NCBI GenBank assembly: GCA_037367405.1
Contig: JAZKJV010010120.1
Coordinates: forward strand, 62,001-126,000
Reading direction: 5' to 3'
Length of the DNA: 64,000 nucleotides
DNA from: Ottelia alismoides
Taxonomy: Eukaryota; Streptophyta; Magnoliopsida; Alismatales; Hydrocharitaceae
Below are positions 1-10,209 of the stretch, piece after piece. Within the stretch, counting starts at the first letter, position 1. Every line of letters starts with the position of its first letter. The position numbers and the translations under genes were made by a program. The notes beneath the pieces were generated by a model. That model ran no database searches. It had not been told where the DNA came from and worked only from the letters and a program-made list of their open reading frames with translations.

Positions 1-1332
1 TCAGTCTCTCAGGCATTTTGACAAACACCTACAGTGCACACAAATGGGGAAACCCCAAACACAAGATGCAGCAAGGATCACATACTCAACCAATCACCAG
101 ACCACAGCTCACCCAACATCCTTGGAGAAAAATAAAGGATACATGAATGAATCATAGGATCTTCCTCCTTAGCAACCAAGGCAAGGAGTGATCCTCCTTC
201 AAACAAATCCAAAGAACAAAAACACCAGATGACCCTAGTCAATCCTTGGTGGGTCTCGTCCTGAGAAGCTTGATATAGCAATGGATATGACATCTGGTTG
301 TAAATTTCAGATATAAAAAATAATTTCACGATGAAGATTATTGTCGCAATATAGTTAGCAACATACGATATAGTGACGGATTAAAACCAACATCGCTATA
401 GACCTATGTTGTTGTAGGTGTATATTCTGATCTCACTGTAGAGTTCACCATTTTCGAATCCACTTAATTTATTTCATGAATTATAAAGATATATCAAAGG
501 AAATGAGAATATTCTGTAGGCATTGATGCATAGATATTGATACTGCAACCTCTGGATTAGAATAGATAAAATTTATGGATAATGATAATCAAGTTGTAAG
601 AATCAATCACTTGAGTTTGATTCCCATACAATACAAACGTTGTTAAGAGTGCGAAGGGCTCAATCTGTCAATGTTGGGCAATTATGGATTTTCTTATATA
701 TATTAATAAAAAGCAAATCGTAGTATCCAAAGGAAAACTTGGCAAGCATCTTAATGATAAACCAACTTTTAATTAAAATTATAATAGGAATATTGGCATA
801 AGAAAGAAGATAATAGAAATGTGCAGTATTATTGCTCCACTCAAAGCGCTTAAGTTGGAGATTTTGAAGTTATTTCTCATCACTTTCATCCTTAATTCTT
901 TGCTTTTCTCAATATAGACCATAAATATATATAAAAAAGAATTATAAATGAATTATCGATGATATATGCACAAGCGGAGAATATGATCAAGTAAAGAGAA
1001 GGTTGGTAGTACACATATAACTATACATAAAGTTGTCTAAGGATAGGAGAAAAGATTAATGCATACAAAGAAGGGAAAAAAGAGTTCATACAAAAAGAAA
1101 GTATCTGTTCTCGCTAGGCTAGGTCACATGGATATTTTTGTTCAAGGCATGGTAAATCAACAAGCACCCATAGTAAAGGGGTATTTGCTCTCTAATATTA
1201 GGACTTTGCAAACTATTAACTTACTTAGCTCTAATTAGCATGTACTTTCTCTCTAAGACACACATACGCATACACACGTGCACCCCCATGCCCACACATA
1301 TTCGCACATGATGAACTCGTGTTTCATCTACA
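1..1332. other. Non-genic AT-rich left flank
   Basis: No gene is supported here. A minus-strand open frame at 78-329 (83 codons) has no motif I recognise and could be a chance frame or part of an exon. A short CA/CG-rich stretch of ACACAC type lies near 1258-1300. The rest is AT-rich and featureless to my reading. Confidence 0.5.
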
Positions 1333-1337
1333 TAAGG

Positions 1338-1476
1338 TGTAGAGATAGTTATTAGTCTGTGGTGTTATTTATTATTTTAGTTTCTTTATGTACCTCTCAT
1401 GTAATTTACCCAAGGGCTCTCTCCCTATATAAGAGCCCCAAGGGCTCTATGGAATAATCATCTGAGTATTCTAACA
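1338..1476 (+). repeat. 5' LTR of Copia-A (139 bp)
   Basis: Begins TGTAGAG and ends TCTAACA. It contains a TATA-like tatataagag at about 1426. The PBS begins at the next base. It is related to the LTRs of Copia-C, sharing the block atttacccaaggg and the TATA region. Confidence 0.93.
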
Positions 1477-1623
1477 TGGTATCAGAGCCATGACCCTAAC
1501 CTAGGGTTTCCACCACCGCCGCCCCCCCCCCCCTCTCTCTTCTAGGGTTTCGCCGGGGTCCCTACTCTCATCGGGACCCCTCCCACCGCCGCCGCCGACA
1601 TCCCCAGTCGGTTCTCCATCGCC

Positions 1624-1739
1624 GCACTGGTCATTCGGAGGAGACATGCTATTCTAAGCATGGTTTCCCTCCTTCTGCCTGAGTAGCTGATCATGTTCAG
1701 GGTCCACCCGCATCTACTCCAGATCATAGGTTCGAAGAA
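1624..1739 (+). pseudogene. Residual gag C-terminus of Copia-A with TGA
   Basis: From about 1627 the sequence matches the zinc-knuckle tail of Copia-C (GHSE-TCYSKHGFPPSA). It then hits TGA at 1680-1682 where Copia-C has CGG. Everything upstream in gag is absent, and the leader is joined directly to this tail. The junction lies at about 1620-1628. Confidence 0.8.
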
Positions 1740-4700
1740 TTGGTGGCACGACTTCGGGATATTATGCCACAATCTTCTTCATCAGAGGGTGCAGACGTTT
1801 CAGATGTTGCGGCTTCGGCATCAGCCAGTACATCAGCCTCAGCCAGTGCCTCAGGTAGTTCTTCAGCCTCACTTCATAGTCATGATCTCACAGGATGGAT
1901 TGTCGACTCTGGAGCTACCCATCATCTATGCCGTGAGAAAGATATTTTGCGGTCCTACAGAGCTGTTCAGCCAGGTCGCTCTGTACTCATTGCCGATGGC
2001 ACTCAGTCTCCTATCATTGGTCAGGGGGAGACAGCTTTACTACCTTTTATGCACTTACAGAATGTGCTACATGCTCCAGAATTCTCTATGAACCTCTTAT
2101 CTATCAGTCAGATTACACGTGATTTGCACTGTCGTGCTATTTTTGACCCATCGTCTGTTATTTTTCAGGACATACTGACGGGCAGGGTGATTGGCTGTGG
2201 TTCTGAGCACAACGGCCTTTATCGTCTCGTTCGTAACTCCTACGCTGGCGTCTCCTTGCATAACCAGGCCTCTGTTTCTCCGTACACCTGGCATCTTCGG
2301 TTCGGTCATCTACCGCTGCAAAAGATGCGTCACCTCCTGCCTCAGATATCTCCGAGTTCCTCTTTTCGGTGTGAAGCGTGTCAGTTAGGGAAGCACCATC
2401 GGTCTAGCTTCCCCAGTCGTCAGAGTCGGAGCAGTAGCTCCCCGTTTGAGTTATTTCATATAGATATTTGGGGTCCAAGTCGTGTCCCAGATCACCAGGG
2501 GCACAGGTTCTATCTAGTTGTAGTTGATGATTTTTCCAGAGTGTCGTGGACCTTTCTTCTTAAAAATAAATCTGAAGCAGGAAATGTTCTCCAAAATCTA
2601 ATAAATGAAGTTCAGAATGTTTTTTCATCTACTGTTAAGTATGTGCGTACAGACAATGCCTTGGAGTTCTGCACTCGCTCTCTTGCTAGCTTCCTTTCAT
2701 CCAAAGGCATTGTCCACCAAACCACATGTGCCTACACCTCTCAACAAAATGGGGTTGCCGAACGAAAACATCGACACTTTCTTGACATTGCACGCACTTT
2801 ACTTATTCAGAGTTGTGCCCCATTATCCTTTTGGGGTGATGCTATACTTACAGCATGTTATCTGGTCAATCGAATGCCTACAACTGTTCTGGGGGAAAAG
2901 TCTCCAATCTCTGTTCTCTTTCCTGACAGAGATTTATTTACACTGACACCTCGGGTATTTGGCACTGTCGCTTTTGTTCACCGATTATCTCCGGGGCTTG
3001 ATAAGCTATCCCCTAGGGCTATCAAGTGCGTTTTCGTGGGTTACTCCAGGACACAGAAGGGGTACCGTTGCTATGATCCTGTCAATGACAAGTACTATGT
3101 GAGTGCAGATGTTACTTTTTTCGAACCTGTCATGTACTTCTCCCCTGCAGGTGACAGGTTGGTCTCCTCCACATCATCAGACTCCCAGATCTATGTTCCA
3201 CCACCTCCAAGCCTTGGTCCGTCCTCTACTCCACCATCATCAATATCAACACCACCACCACCATCTCCGCCACCACCACCACCACCACCGCCAGTTGTTC
3301 CTCTCACTAAGTTCTATACGAGACGCACAGGCCCTGCTCAGACTACATCTCAACCATCCAGCACGCCTCAGGTATGTTCTGATATTAATAATGGGTTAAA
3401 TAATGCACATGTGCAGGAACCTTTACCACAGGAGGATGACCAACCGGTTAGCACTGTTTTGGAGGACTTGGACCGGCCCATTGCTCATAGGAAACAGCGA
3501 AGACAGTGTGCCTCATATCCCCTGGCCTCTCATGTGTCCTTTCATCGACTCACTGGGGATTTCCAGAAGTTTGCCGCAGCTGTATCATCCGTTGAGATTC
3601 CACGGACATATCAGGATGCCATGAAGACTGAATGCTGGCGTTTAGCAATGGAAGAGGAGATGCGTGCATTGCAATCCAGAGGGACTTGGTCTCTGGTCCC
3701 TATTCCTCCAGGTGCGTCTGTTGTGAGCTGCAAGTGGGTCTTTACGATCAAATATCATGCAGATGGTCGTCTTGACAGATACAAGGCCAGGCTTGTCGCA
3801 CGGGGGTTTACACAGACATATGGGGTAGACTACTTGGACACTTTTTCACCGGTGGCGAGACATTCTACCCTTCGCATTCTTCTATCGGTTGCAGTGGTAC
3901 GTGACTGGCCCATATTCCAGCTTGATGTTAAGAATGCTTTCTTGTATGGTGATCTACAGGAGGAAGTCTACATGCAGCAGCCACCCGGGTTTGCTGCTGA
4001 GGGGGAGTCACAGAAGGTGTGTAGACTTCATAAGGCTATCTATGGCCTTAAGCAGAGTCCTCGTGCGTGGTTCCAGAAGCTCTCCCAGCTTATTGAACGA
4101 CAGGGTTTCAGAAGATCAAATGCGGATCACTCACTGTTTGTCCGGAAGACCCCTAGAGGTACCATCGTTGTTATGGTATATGTTGATGACATACTGGTTA
4201 CTGGAGATGATGCACAAGGGGTTGCGATGACCAAGTCTATGTTGGGCAGCCAGTTCACTACAAAGGACCTAGGCACAATACGGTATTTTCTGGGGATAGA
4301 ATTTGCAAGAAATGCACAAGGAATGGTGATGAATCAGAGGAAATATGTCACAGATTTGCTGGTAGAGACAGGAATGACTGGATGCAGACCTTCAAGTACA
4401 CCTATGGACCCAAGTATGAAGCTGTACGATGAGGACACTGAGGAGGTGGACAAGAGAAGGTACAGAGAAATGGTGGGCAAGCTCTTATACATCACTATAA
4501 CTCGACCGGATATTGCACTTGCAGTAAACCGGGTGAGTCAATTTATGGAGCAGCCGAGGCAGGTACATATGGATGCATTGTACATGATATTGAGATATCT
4601 GAAGTCTTCTCCAGGCACAGGGTTGCTGTTCAAGAAAGCCACAGATTTGTCTATTTCAGCCTGCGCAGATGCGGATTATGCAGGATGTCCACGAGATCGT

Positions 4701-5132
4701 AAGTCTACTTCTGGATTTGCTGTCTTTGTAGGAAGCTCTTTAGTCTCCTGGAAAAGCAAGAAGCAGACTGTAGTGGCAAGATCCAGTGCCGAATCCGAGT
4801 ACAGGGCCATGGCACAGGCAAGCACAGAAATGATGTGGGTTAAAGCAGTTCTAGAAGATCTGAATGTTGAAGTTCCCTTGCCTATGAACCTGCAATGTGA
4901 CAATCAGGCAGCGTTATTCATTGCCAACAATCCAGCCTTCCATGAGAGAACAAAACATATAGAGGTGGATTGTCATTTCACTAGGGACATGATTCAGAAG
5001 GGCTTCATCTCCACGTCCCACGTCAGTTCAGAGGACCAAACAGCAGACATATTCACGAAGCCATTGCTCAGAGGACCTTTCCAGAGATGTTCGTCCAAGC
5101 TGAGCATGATAGATATCTATGCTCCATCTTGA
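1683..5132 (+). CDS. pol: Copia-A pol polyprotein (PR-IN-RT-RNase H)
   Basis: An open frame with no stop from just after a TGA at 1680-1682; no ATG marks a natural start, because in an intact relative this is the middle of gag-pol. Numbering from codon 1740, the protease motif DSGATHH is near residue 56. The HHCC zinc region and catalytic region of integrase follow at roughly 180-420 (VRTDNALEF, TSQQNGVAERKH). A proline-rich linker lies at about 490-525, RT at about 640-890 with YVDD at 814, and RNase H to the end with AESEYRAMAQ near 1018. The frame ends with SKLSMIDIYAPS just before the purine tract. It encodes all enzymes but no complete Gag, so it would depend on Gag from another copy. 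Confidence 0.93.
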   Translation, partial: VADHVQGPPASTPDHRFEELVARLRDIMPQSSSSEGADVSDVAASASASTSASASASGSSSASLHSHDLTGWIVDSGATHHLCREKDILRSYRAVQPGRSVLIADGTQSPIIGQGETALLPFMHLQNVLHAPEFSMNLLSISQITRDLHCRAIFDPSSVIFQDILTGRVIGCGSEHNGLYRLVRNSYAGVSLHNQASVSPYTWHLRFGHLPLQKMRHLLPQISPSSSFRCEACQLGKHHRSSFPSRQSRSSSSPFELFHIDIWGPSRVPDHQGHRFYLVVVDDFSRVSWTFLLKNKSEAGNVLQNLINEVQNVFSSTVKYVRTDNALEFCTRSLASFLSSKGIVHQTTCAYTSQQNGVAERKHRHFLDIARTLLIQSCAPLSFWGDAILTACYLVNRMPTTVLGEKSPISVLFPDRDLFTLTPRVFGTVAFVHRLSPGLDKLSPRAIKCVFVGYSRTQKGYRCYDPVNDKYYVSADVTFFEPVMYFSPAGDRLVSSTSSDSQIYVPPPPSLGPSSTPPSSISTPPPPSPPPPPPPPPVVPLTKFYTRRTGPAQTTSQPSSTPQVCSDINNGLNNAHVQEPLPQEDDQPVSTVLEDLDRPIAHRKQRRQCASYPLASHVSFHRLTGDFQKFAAAVSSVEIPRTYQDAMKTECWRLAMEEEMRALQSRGTWSLVPIPPGASVVSCKWVFTIKYHADGRLDRYKARLVARGFTQTYGVDYLDTFSPVARHSTLRILLSVAVVRDWPIFQLDVKNAFLYGDLQEEVYMQQPPGFAAEGESQKVCRLHKAIYGLKQSPRAWFQKLSQLIERQGFRRSNADHSLFVRKTPRGTIVVMVYVDDILVTGDDAQGVAMTKSMLGSQFTTKDLGTIRYFLGIEFARNAQGMVMNQRKYVTDLLVETGMTGCRPSSTPMDPSMKLYDEDTEEVDKRRYREMVGKLLYITITRPDIALAVNRVSQFMEQPRQVHMDALYMILRYLKSSPGTGLLFKKATDLSISACADADYAGCPRDRKSTSGFAVFVGSSLVSWKSKKQTVVARSSAESEYRAMAQASTEMMWVKAVLEDLNVEVPLPMNLQCDNQAALFIANNPAFHERTKHIEVDCHFTRDMIQKGFISTSHVSSEDQTADIFTKPLLRGPFQRCSSKLSMIDIYAPS

Positions 5133-5139
5133 GGGGGAG

Positions 5140-5278
5140 TGTAGAGATAGTTATTAGTCTGTGGTGTTATTTATTATTTTAGTTTCTTTATGTACCTCTC
5201 ATGTAATTTACCCAAGGGCTCTCTCCCTATATAAGAGACCCAAGGGCTCTATGGAATAATCATCTGAGTATTCTAACA
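5140..5278 (+). repeat. 3' LTR of Copia-A (139 bp)
   Basis: Matches the 5' LTR except one A/C difference near the TATA box. The purine tract lies directly upstream and the TSD TAAGG directly downstream. Confidence 0.93.
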
Positions 5279-5283
5279 TAAGG

Positions 5284-6480
5284 AATGAAAATTGAGCTAA
5301 TTACCTTAAGAAACAGTCACATTTGCATCATAGATATCATTATTATAAATTAAACCTGTACATAAGAAGCATATATTATCACTTAAAACATCTAAAATTA
5401 TATAAAATGGAAAACAAAAAGGAAATAAGAAACAAGAACGATATACATGTATATGTGTGCAAACTGGCCAAAAAGCATGAATAAAGTAACATGCAAGTTC
5501 TATACATGACCATTATCAAGAGACCTTCGACTTAATAAAGAGTGGGAAAACTAAGTTACCTTATAGAAAATATTTTACCGTACATAAAATCATAGCACAT
5601 AAATATGTATAAACATGCAAAACCTACAAAATAACATATCTATTTTTATACAAATCCAAATGACTTAATTATTTTTAATTTAAATCCATAAAAAAATATT
5701 TTCAAAATAAAAAAAATCGTAAAATACCAACGTGAGTTCCATATTGATATCAAACTTTTACGAATGTAAAAATCCTAGTCCCACATCACTTTTCCCAAAC
5801 TTTTGCGAAATATGTTTTCGAAATATATAGAGGTCTCCAAACTTTTGCGAATGTAAAAATCCTAGTCGCAAACTAGTTAAAGGTCACTCTGTGGTCCCTC
5901 CGCCCCCACATCACTTTTCCAAACAACATTGCGTGAATTTTAACTTGCGGAAGATTAACGAGAGACCACATTGTTATCTTTAAAATAGTTTGAGATTCAA
6001 ATTTTTACATTTATAAGTTTAAGGATCATATTGATATCTGATAGGAAGTTTGGGAACCTACTCTTAATTTACTTCAAAAATATGTGTAAAGGGGCGTTGT
6101 ATAATTGGGAAATTTTACAGGGATTTAGGATAAAAGGCCTATATATTTATTAAGATTAATTATTAATTAGATTATTACTATAAAAGAGTTCTACTTCTGG
6201 GCATAAATTATAATTTTCCCAACAAAATGAAGAGTATAGTCACGTTAACTGAGTGGTAAGGTACAAGTAGGGACCATTGGCACAAAACGCATTTCCACTA
6301 CCAAACAAACTGCCTGCAGACAATTCCATTTTTATCCCATAAAAGCTAACGAAGGCAAACACACCAACCCAAGAACAAAAATGGCACAGAACAAGAACTA
6401 GAGCACCACCTCTCCTCCCCTCTAACTCTCCATCAACCCCATTGCCGTGCAAGGACCACCTCTACAAGCGCCACTAACCC
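5284..6480. other. Non-genic; possible decayed MITEs
   Basis: No gene seen. Short repeated blocks such as gaatgtaaaaatcctagtc occur at about 5763 and 5849. A weak inverted match to a segment near 6000-6040 suggests a decayed MITE at about 5735-6060. At about 6106-6221 a short AT-rich piece has similar ends (tgggaaa-type inverted), possibly a second small MITE. Both are low-confidence. Confidence 0.35.
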
Positions 6481-6485
6481 ACCGC

Positions 6486-7075
6486 CCACTATTCTGTCCA
6501 CTTCGGCGACCACGAGCTCACCTACCTATCCTCCCAACTCGACGCTCCGCATCAACCTCCCCCGACGCAGCACCCGTCAACTCATCGTCGTAACCACCAC
6601 CTTCCCCTACCGCCCCTACTTCCCCGAACACATGTAGGACACCTCCGTCGGCTTCGTCGCTTTCTGCCCTGATCACTCTCATTGCCTCATCTTCAAGAAC
6701 TCCGCGTACGAACATCCCTCAGGCCCTCTGTGCATCCTTCGCCGACAACAGCAATGTCTTCGTGGGCATGGGTATTATGAAGGATGTGGAGAAGTTGTGC
6801 CCGGAGAATGGGGTGATCGTGTCCAGGACAACGGAGCCAAGGGAACTGGTGGAGGGGACGTGGAGGAAGGATATCTTCCGGAAGAGGAAGGCGGTCGGTG
6901 TTGCGGAGATTGTTGAGGTGGCGATCACGGGGATGAGGGTGGCAAGGAAGCCGGACAGTGTGGACATGCCTAAACGCTACAAATGGAACAATACATAGCG
7001 GTTCGCCTACGCCGCGAGGGATGTCTTCCTGTGCTGTGAGATCGTCGGCATGTGCGTGGCCGAGGGATACCTAAA
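6486..7075 (+). pseudogene. Werner-like 3'-5' exonuclease copy, disrupted
   Basis: GC-rich coding-like sequence in a pattern I associate with plant Werner-syndrome-like (DnaQ-fold) exonucleases. A FGDHELT segment is followed by CLIFKNSAYEH, IPQALCASFADNSN and FVGMGIMKDVEKL. Next come ELVEG, then VGVAE...GMRVARKPDSV and finally RFAYAARDVFLCCEI, equivalent to the family's YAAxDAF end. These lie in different frames: there is a shift near 6712, a TAG after EHM near 6635, and TAG at about 6998 where the sister copy has GAG. It is therefore not translatable as one protein. The sister copy lies immediately downstream on the opposite strand. The family call is moderate; the homology of the two copies is clear. 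Confidence 0.6.
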
Positions 7076-7125
7076 ATGGAAAGCAAAACCCTTTCTTTCA
7101 CCGAAAAAACAATGACTAGAATAAT

Positions 7126-7640
7126 CTAGGAGAGGAGGGGATCTCGATATCCCTCGACCATGCACATGTCGGCGATCTCGCGGCACAGGAAGGCATCCCT
7201 TGCGATGTAGGCGAATCGCTCCGTATCACTCCACTTGTAGTGTTCAGGCACGTCTACGCTGTCTGGCCTTCTTGCCACCCGCATCCCTGCGATCGCCGCC
7301 TCAGCCATCTCCGCAACACCGACCGCCTTCCTCTTCCAGAAGATCTCCTTTCCCCGCGTCCCCTCCACCAGCTCCCTCGGCTCCGTCGGCCTGGACACGA
7401 TCACCCTATTCTCCCTACGCAGCTTCTCCGCATCCTTCTTGATACCCATGAAGACGTTGTTGTCATCGATGAGGAATGCGTGGAGGGGATGAGGGATGTG
7501 TTCGTACCCAGAGTTCTTAAAGATGAGGCAGTGGGGGCGATCAGTGCAGAAAGCAACGAGGTCGATGGAGGTGCCTTTCTCGTGTTCGGGGAATTAAAGA
7601 TGATAGGGGAAGGTGGTGGTAGGTATGTAGAACAATTAGC
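7126..7640 (-). pseudogene. Werner-like exonuclease copy, inverted sister
   Basis: Homologous to the plus-strand copy at 6486-7075 and arranged tail-to-tail with a spacer of about 50-60 bp. The minus frame is open from after a TAA near 7597 to a stop at 7126 (about 156 codons). It contains CLIFKNSGYEHIP, VFMGIKKDAEKL, EPRELVEG, VGVAEMAEAAIAGM and RFAYIARDAFLCREIADMC. Compared with the other copy it lacks two codons at the VGMGI position. The N-terminal part with the DHELT motif is absent, so a full exonuclease fold is not encoded. It could still be transcribed as a truncated gene. Confidence 0.55.
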
Positions 7641-8649
7641 GGAGACTAAATCTATACAATTGGATTTTTCACAATTTTTTTGCAAAAAGAAGGCCTGTAG
7701 GATCTGCTTCGGCATTCGAGGTGGGTAATCTGCTAGGTTCTCTTGCGGTGCAAGAAAGGACTATCGCAGGAGTTTTTTTACTTTGCATTTGAAAAAACAA
7801 GGAGCTTTATCGGATGTGTAGTCCTGATAGAACACTGTGCCTATCTATTTTATTAGCAAATGCAGCATCAATGGGGGTATGCTCCAACTTACAATGCCCT
7901 TTTTTAATGTAATGTTAGCTCCATCTTACATGAGACCCACTTGTTTCCACTGGAAAACAAAATAGATGACGGATTGATCTCCTCTAATGACCCGCTACTA
8001 CAGTAGAATGCATTGCATCCATATCAAAAAGGGCTGCATTTAATACAATCCATACGATTGCTTCTGTAATGCCCACATGGACTCACGGGATAAGACCTGT
8101 GCTCCATCAATTCTAAGACCTAATTGTTCAACGATTTAAGTGGAAATGCTTGAGTTTGATAGAGTTGCACATCAAATCAATCTGTGTTCATACAACCAAA
8201 AATATGCAACATGTAGAAATACGATGTAAGACATCAAGTTATACCACATATATACAGGAAAGTAAACTTACCAGTACGGAATCCAATTACCTAATTGTGG
8301 TCATTGTAGTACGCTCAGAAACCGGTCAAATCAAAAACCACACTAAGAATATCAGTGATGCAGTGTGTTTTTTTTTACTTGAGAAAATCCAAGATCGAAC
8401 TGATGAGGCATGTTTAGCTTATTCAGTCAACACAATTGGCAACTAGCAAGGAGGATATGCACATATGGTTTTGTTGTTTTTGATTCTATATGCAATGCAA
8501 AAATAGAAATATGAGATGTGGATGTGATGTAGTGGAGCATAGTAATCAGTACATCGGAGCGGTTCCTTATATCCCTATATATGGGAACAACACCAAAAGT
8601 AACTTCAACAGACAAAAGCCTCACAGAGGCCACCGGGATAGTTGTGCGA
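7641..8649. other. Non-genic
   Basis: No supportable gene. An open frame at 8150-8446 (plus) has no recognisable motif. A T-rich run lies near 8368-8377. Confidence 0.45.
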
Positions 8650-8955
8650 TATTACATAACAAAACATGATGAATGTTCCCAAATTTAAACCCAAAGGGTT
8701 GCCCTCAGTGGCAAAAGACAACATAAGTTGGGATATTTGAAACAGTGATTCACAAAGTCTGCTTCTTAGGAAGGACCAACACTTCAGGGGACCATTAATA
8801 GAGTTCTTGGGACGAGTGGTCTTTTGGCGCAGAGCTTGGCGAAGGTGATGCTACAAGGAGACAAGTTAGCGTAATGGAAAAGAGAATTTACCACAGCGAT
8901 CCTGAAACATAAACAGAAATCCTGATTTTTAAGGGATATTGATACCAAACTACCC

Positions 8956-9066
8956 AAGCTTATGAGTGATGCTTCCTAGCATAACTTTGAGGTTATCAGG
9001 GAGATGTTAACGCACCAAGCTTATGAGTGATGCTTCCTAGCATACTTTTGAGGTTATCAGGGAGAC
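8956..9066. repeat. 61-bp tandem duplication
   Basis: Two adjacent copies of a unit starting aagcttatgagtgatgcttc, at 8956 and 9017, period 61 bp. They differ at a few bases. The duplication lies in the left (3') part of the minus-strand LINE. Confidence 0.9.
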
Positions 9067-9265
9067 ATTCTGGAATGCCTGCGGAAAATGGGCTCGCCAA
9101 ACCAACCTCCAAATCAATCATTTTAAAGAGATAAATATCCCAGGGTTGATGAAATACATCCGAGGTGGCAATGGAATTTAAGAATTGATTGAATCTTATA
9201 AGATTTGGATTTACTCCATAATGCACGAACCTTCATATAAATGTTCATAATCCTCACAGGCTTCC

Positions 9266-9394
9266 TGTTAGAGTAATTATGTTACTTGTTTTTTTTAATT
9301 GTCCTGTTTCTGTAATTTACCCATAGAGCTTTTCTCCTATATAAGAGAGCTCTAGGGTTAGATGAAATTTTATCTTGCTCATTCCCTTTCAACA
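9266..9394 (+). repeat. 5' LTR of Copia-B (129 bp)
   Basis: TGTTAGAG...TTTCAACA, followed at once by the PBS TGGTATCAGAGC. It has a TATA-like ctatataagag near 9339. Confidence 0.92.
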
Positions 9395-9587
9395 TGGTAT
9401 CAGAGCGACGGTCCTAGGCCGGAGTTCTAGAAACCTAACCCTAACCCTACCCCACCCGCCGACCCTTCTCTCTCTCTCTCTCTCTCTCTTGAACGATCGG
9501 CGCCGCCCCACAAGGCCTTCGGGCCTTCATCGCCCTCCAGGCCTCCAGGCCTCCTTAATCGTTCGACGCGCGAGGCGCCAAGGCCTT

Positions 9588-9797
9588 AAATGTCGGTTTC
9601 GGTCACCATTTCGGTATCGACTAAAACAGAATTTCGATGGAATTTCGGTGGAATTTCGACCGAAATTTCGGTCATTTCGGTCATTTTTTGTACTAGGACC
9701 CCCATATTTCGGTCATTTCGGTCATTTCGGTTGAATTTCGATTTCGACTGGATATCGATATTCGACAGAAATTCGACCGAATTTCGCTGAAATTTGA
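9588..9797. repeat. TTTCGGTC-rich array in Copia-B leader
   Basis: About 210 bp of variants of TTTCGGTCATTTCGG and its complement, abruptly bounded by GC-rich leader sequence. The two ends resemble each other in inverted orientation (aaatgtcggtttcgg against aaatttcagcgaaattcgg). This may be a small fold-back insertion in the untranslated leader. Copia-C's leader, 448 bp against 815 bp here, lacks it. Confidence 0.6.
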
Positions 9798-9940
9798 GGC
9801 CATGCGAGGCGCTGGGCGACGCGCGAGGTGAAGCGCCAGGCGACACGCACCGAGAAATTCGACGCGAAGCCCTAGGCGCGAAGCGCGAAGCACGTGAAGG
9901 GCGCGAGGCGAGGCGCGAAGCCTTCCTTGCGCACTAGTCC

Positions 9941-10004
9941 TGTGCGTGTGCACCCCTGTGCGCGTGCACTCCTGTGCGCGTGCACCCCTGTATGTGTGCA
10001 CCTC
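9941..10004. repeat. 16-bp minisatellite in Copia-B leader
   Basis: Four tandem 16-bp units close to tgtgcgcgtgcacccc, with a few substitutions, then degenerate further units to about 10050. Confidence 0.85.
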
Positions 10005-10209
10005 TGTGCTCCCCCGTGCATCCCTGCATGCATCCCTGTGCATACCTGTTCGACGAAGCGTGCCACCCCATGGTTCTTGCACGCTAGCCGCGAGTTGTGG
10101 TTCGAAGGGCGTTGTGGTTTGAGTCTACGGACACGGCGGCCCTCATATATGTATACGTAGACATTATCGTCTAGTCGTGTAACCCCAGTTTCATGTTATT
10201 GTTGTCATC

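Larger units (their letters stand above)
1338..5278 (+). mobile_element. Copia-A, gag-deleted Ty1/copia LTR retrotransposon
   Basis: A 3.9-kb Copia element bounded by 139-bp LTRs and a perfect 5-bp target-site duplication, TAAGG (1333-1337 and 5279-5283). The primer binding site TGGTATCAGAG follows the 5' LTR at 1477, and a purine tract (gagggggag) ends just before the 3' LTR at 5139. By eye the LTRs differ at one position, so insertion is recent. Gag is missing: the leader runs into the zinc-knuckle tail near 1626, so about 250 codons are lost compared with Copia-C. PR, IN, RT and RNase H are open. Lineage is probably Ale/Retrofit-like, judged from short LTRs and pol motifs; that placement is inference. 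Confidence 0.95.

Noticed and set aside
9590..10160. Open frames on both strands in the Copia-B leader
   Set aside because: They arise from TTTCGG repeats and a 16-bp minisatellite; the real Gag starts at 10210.
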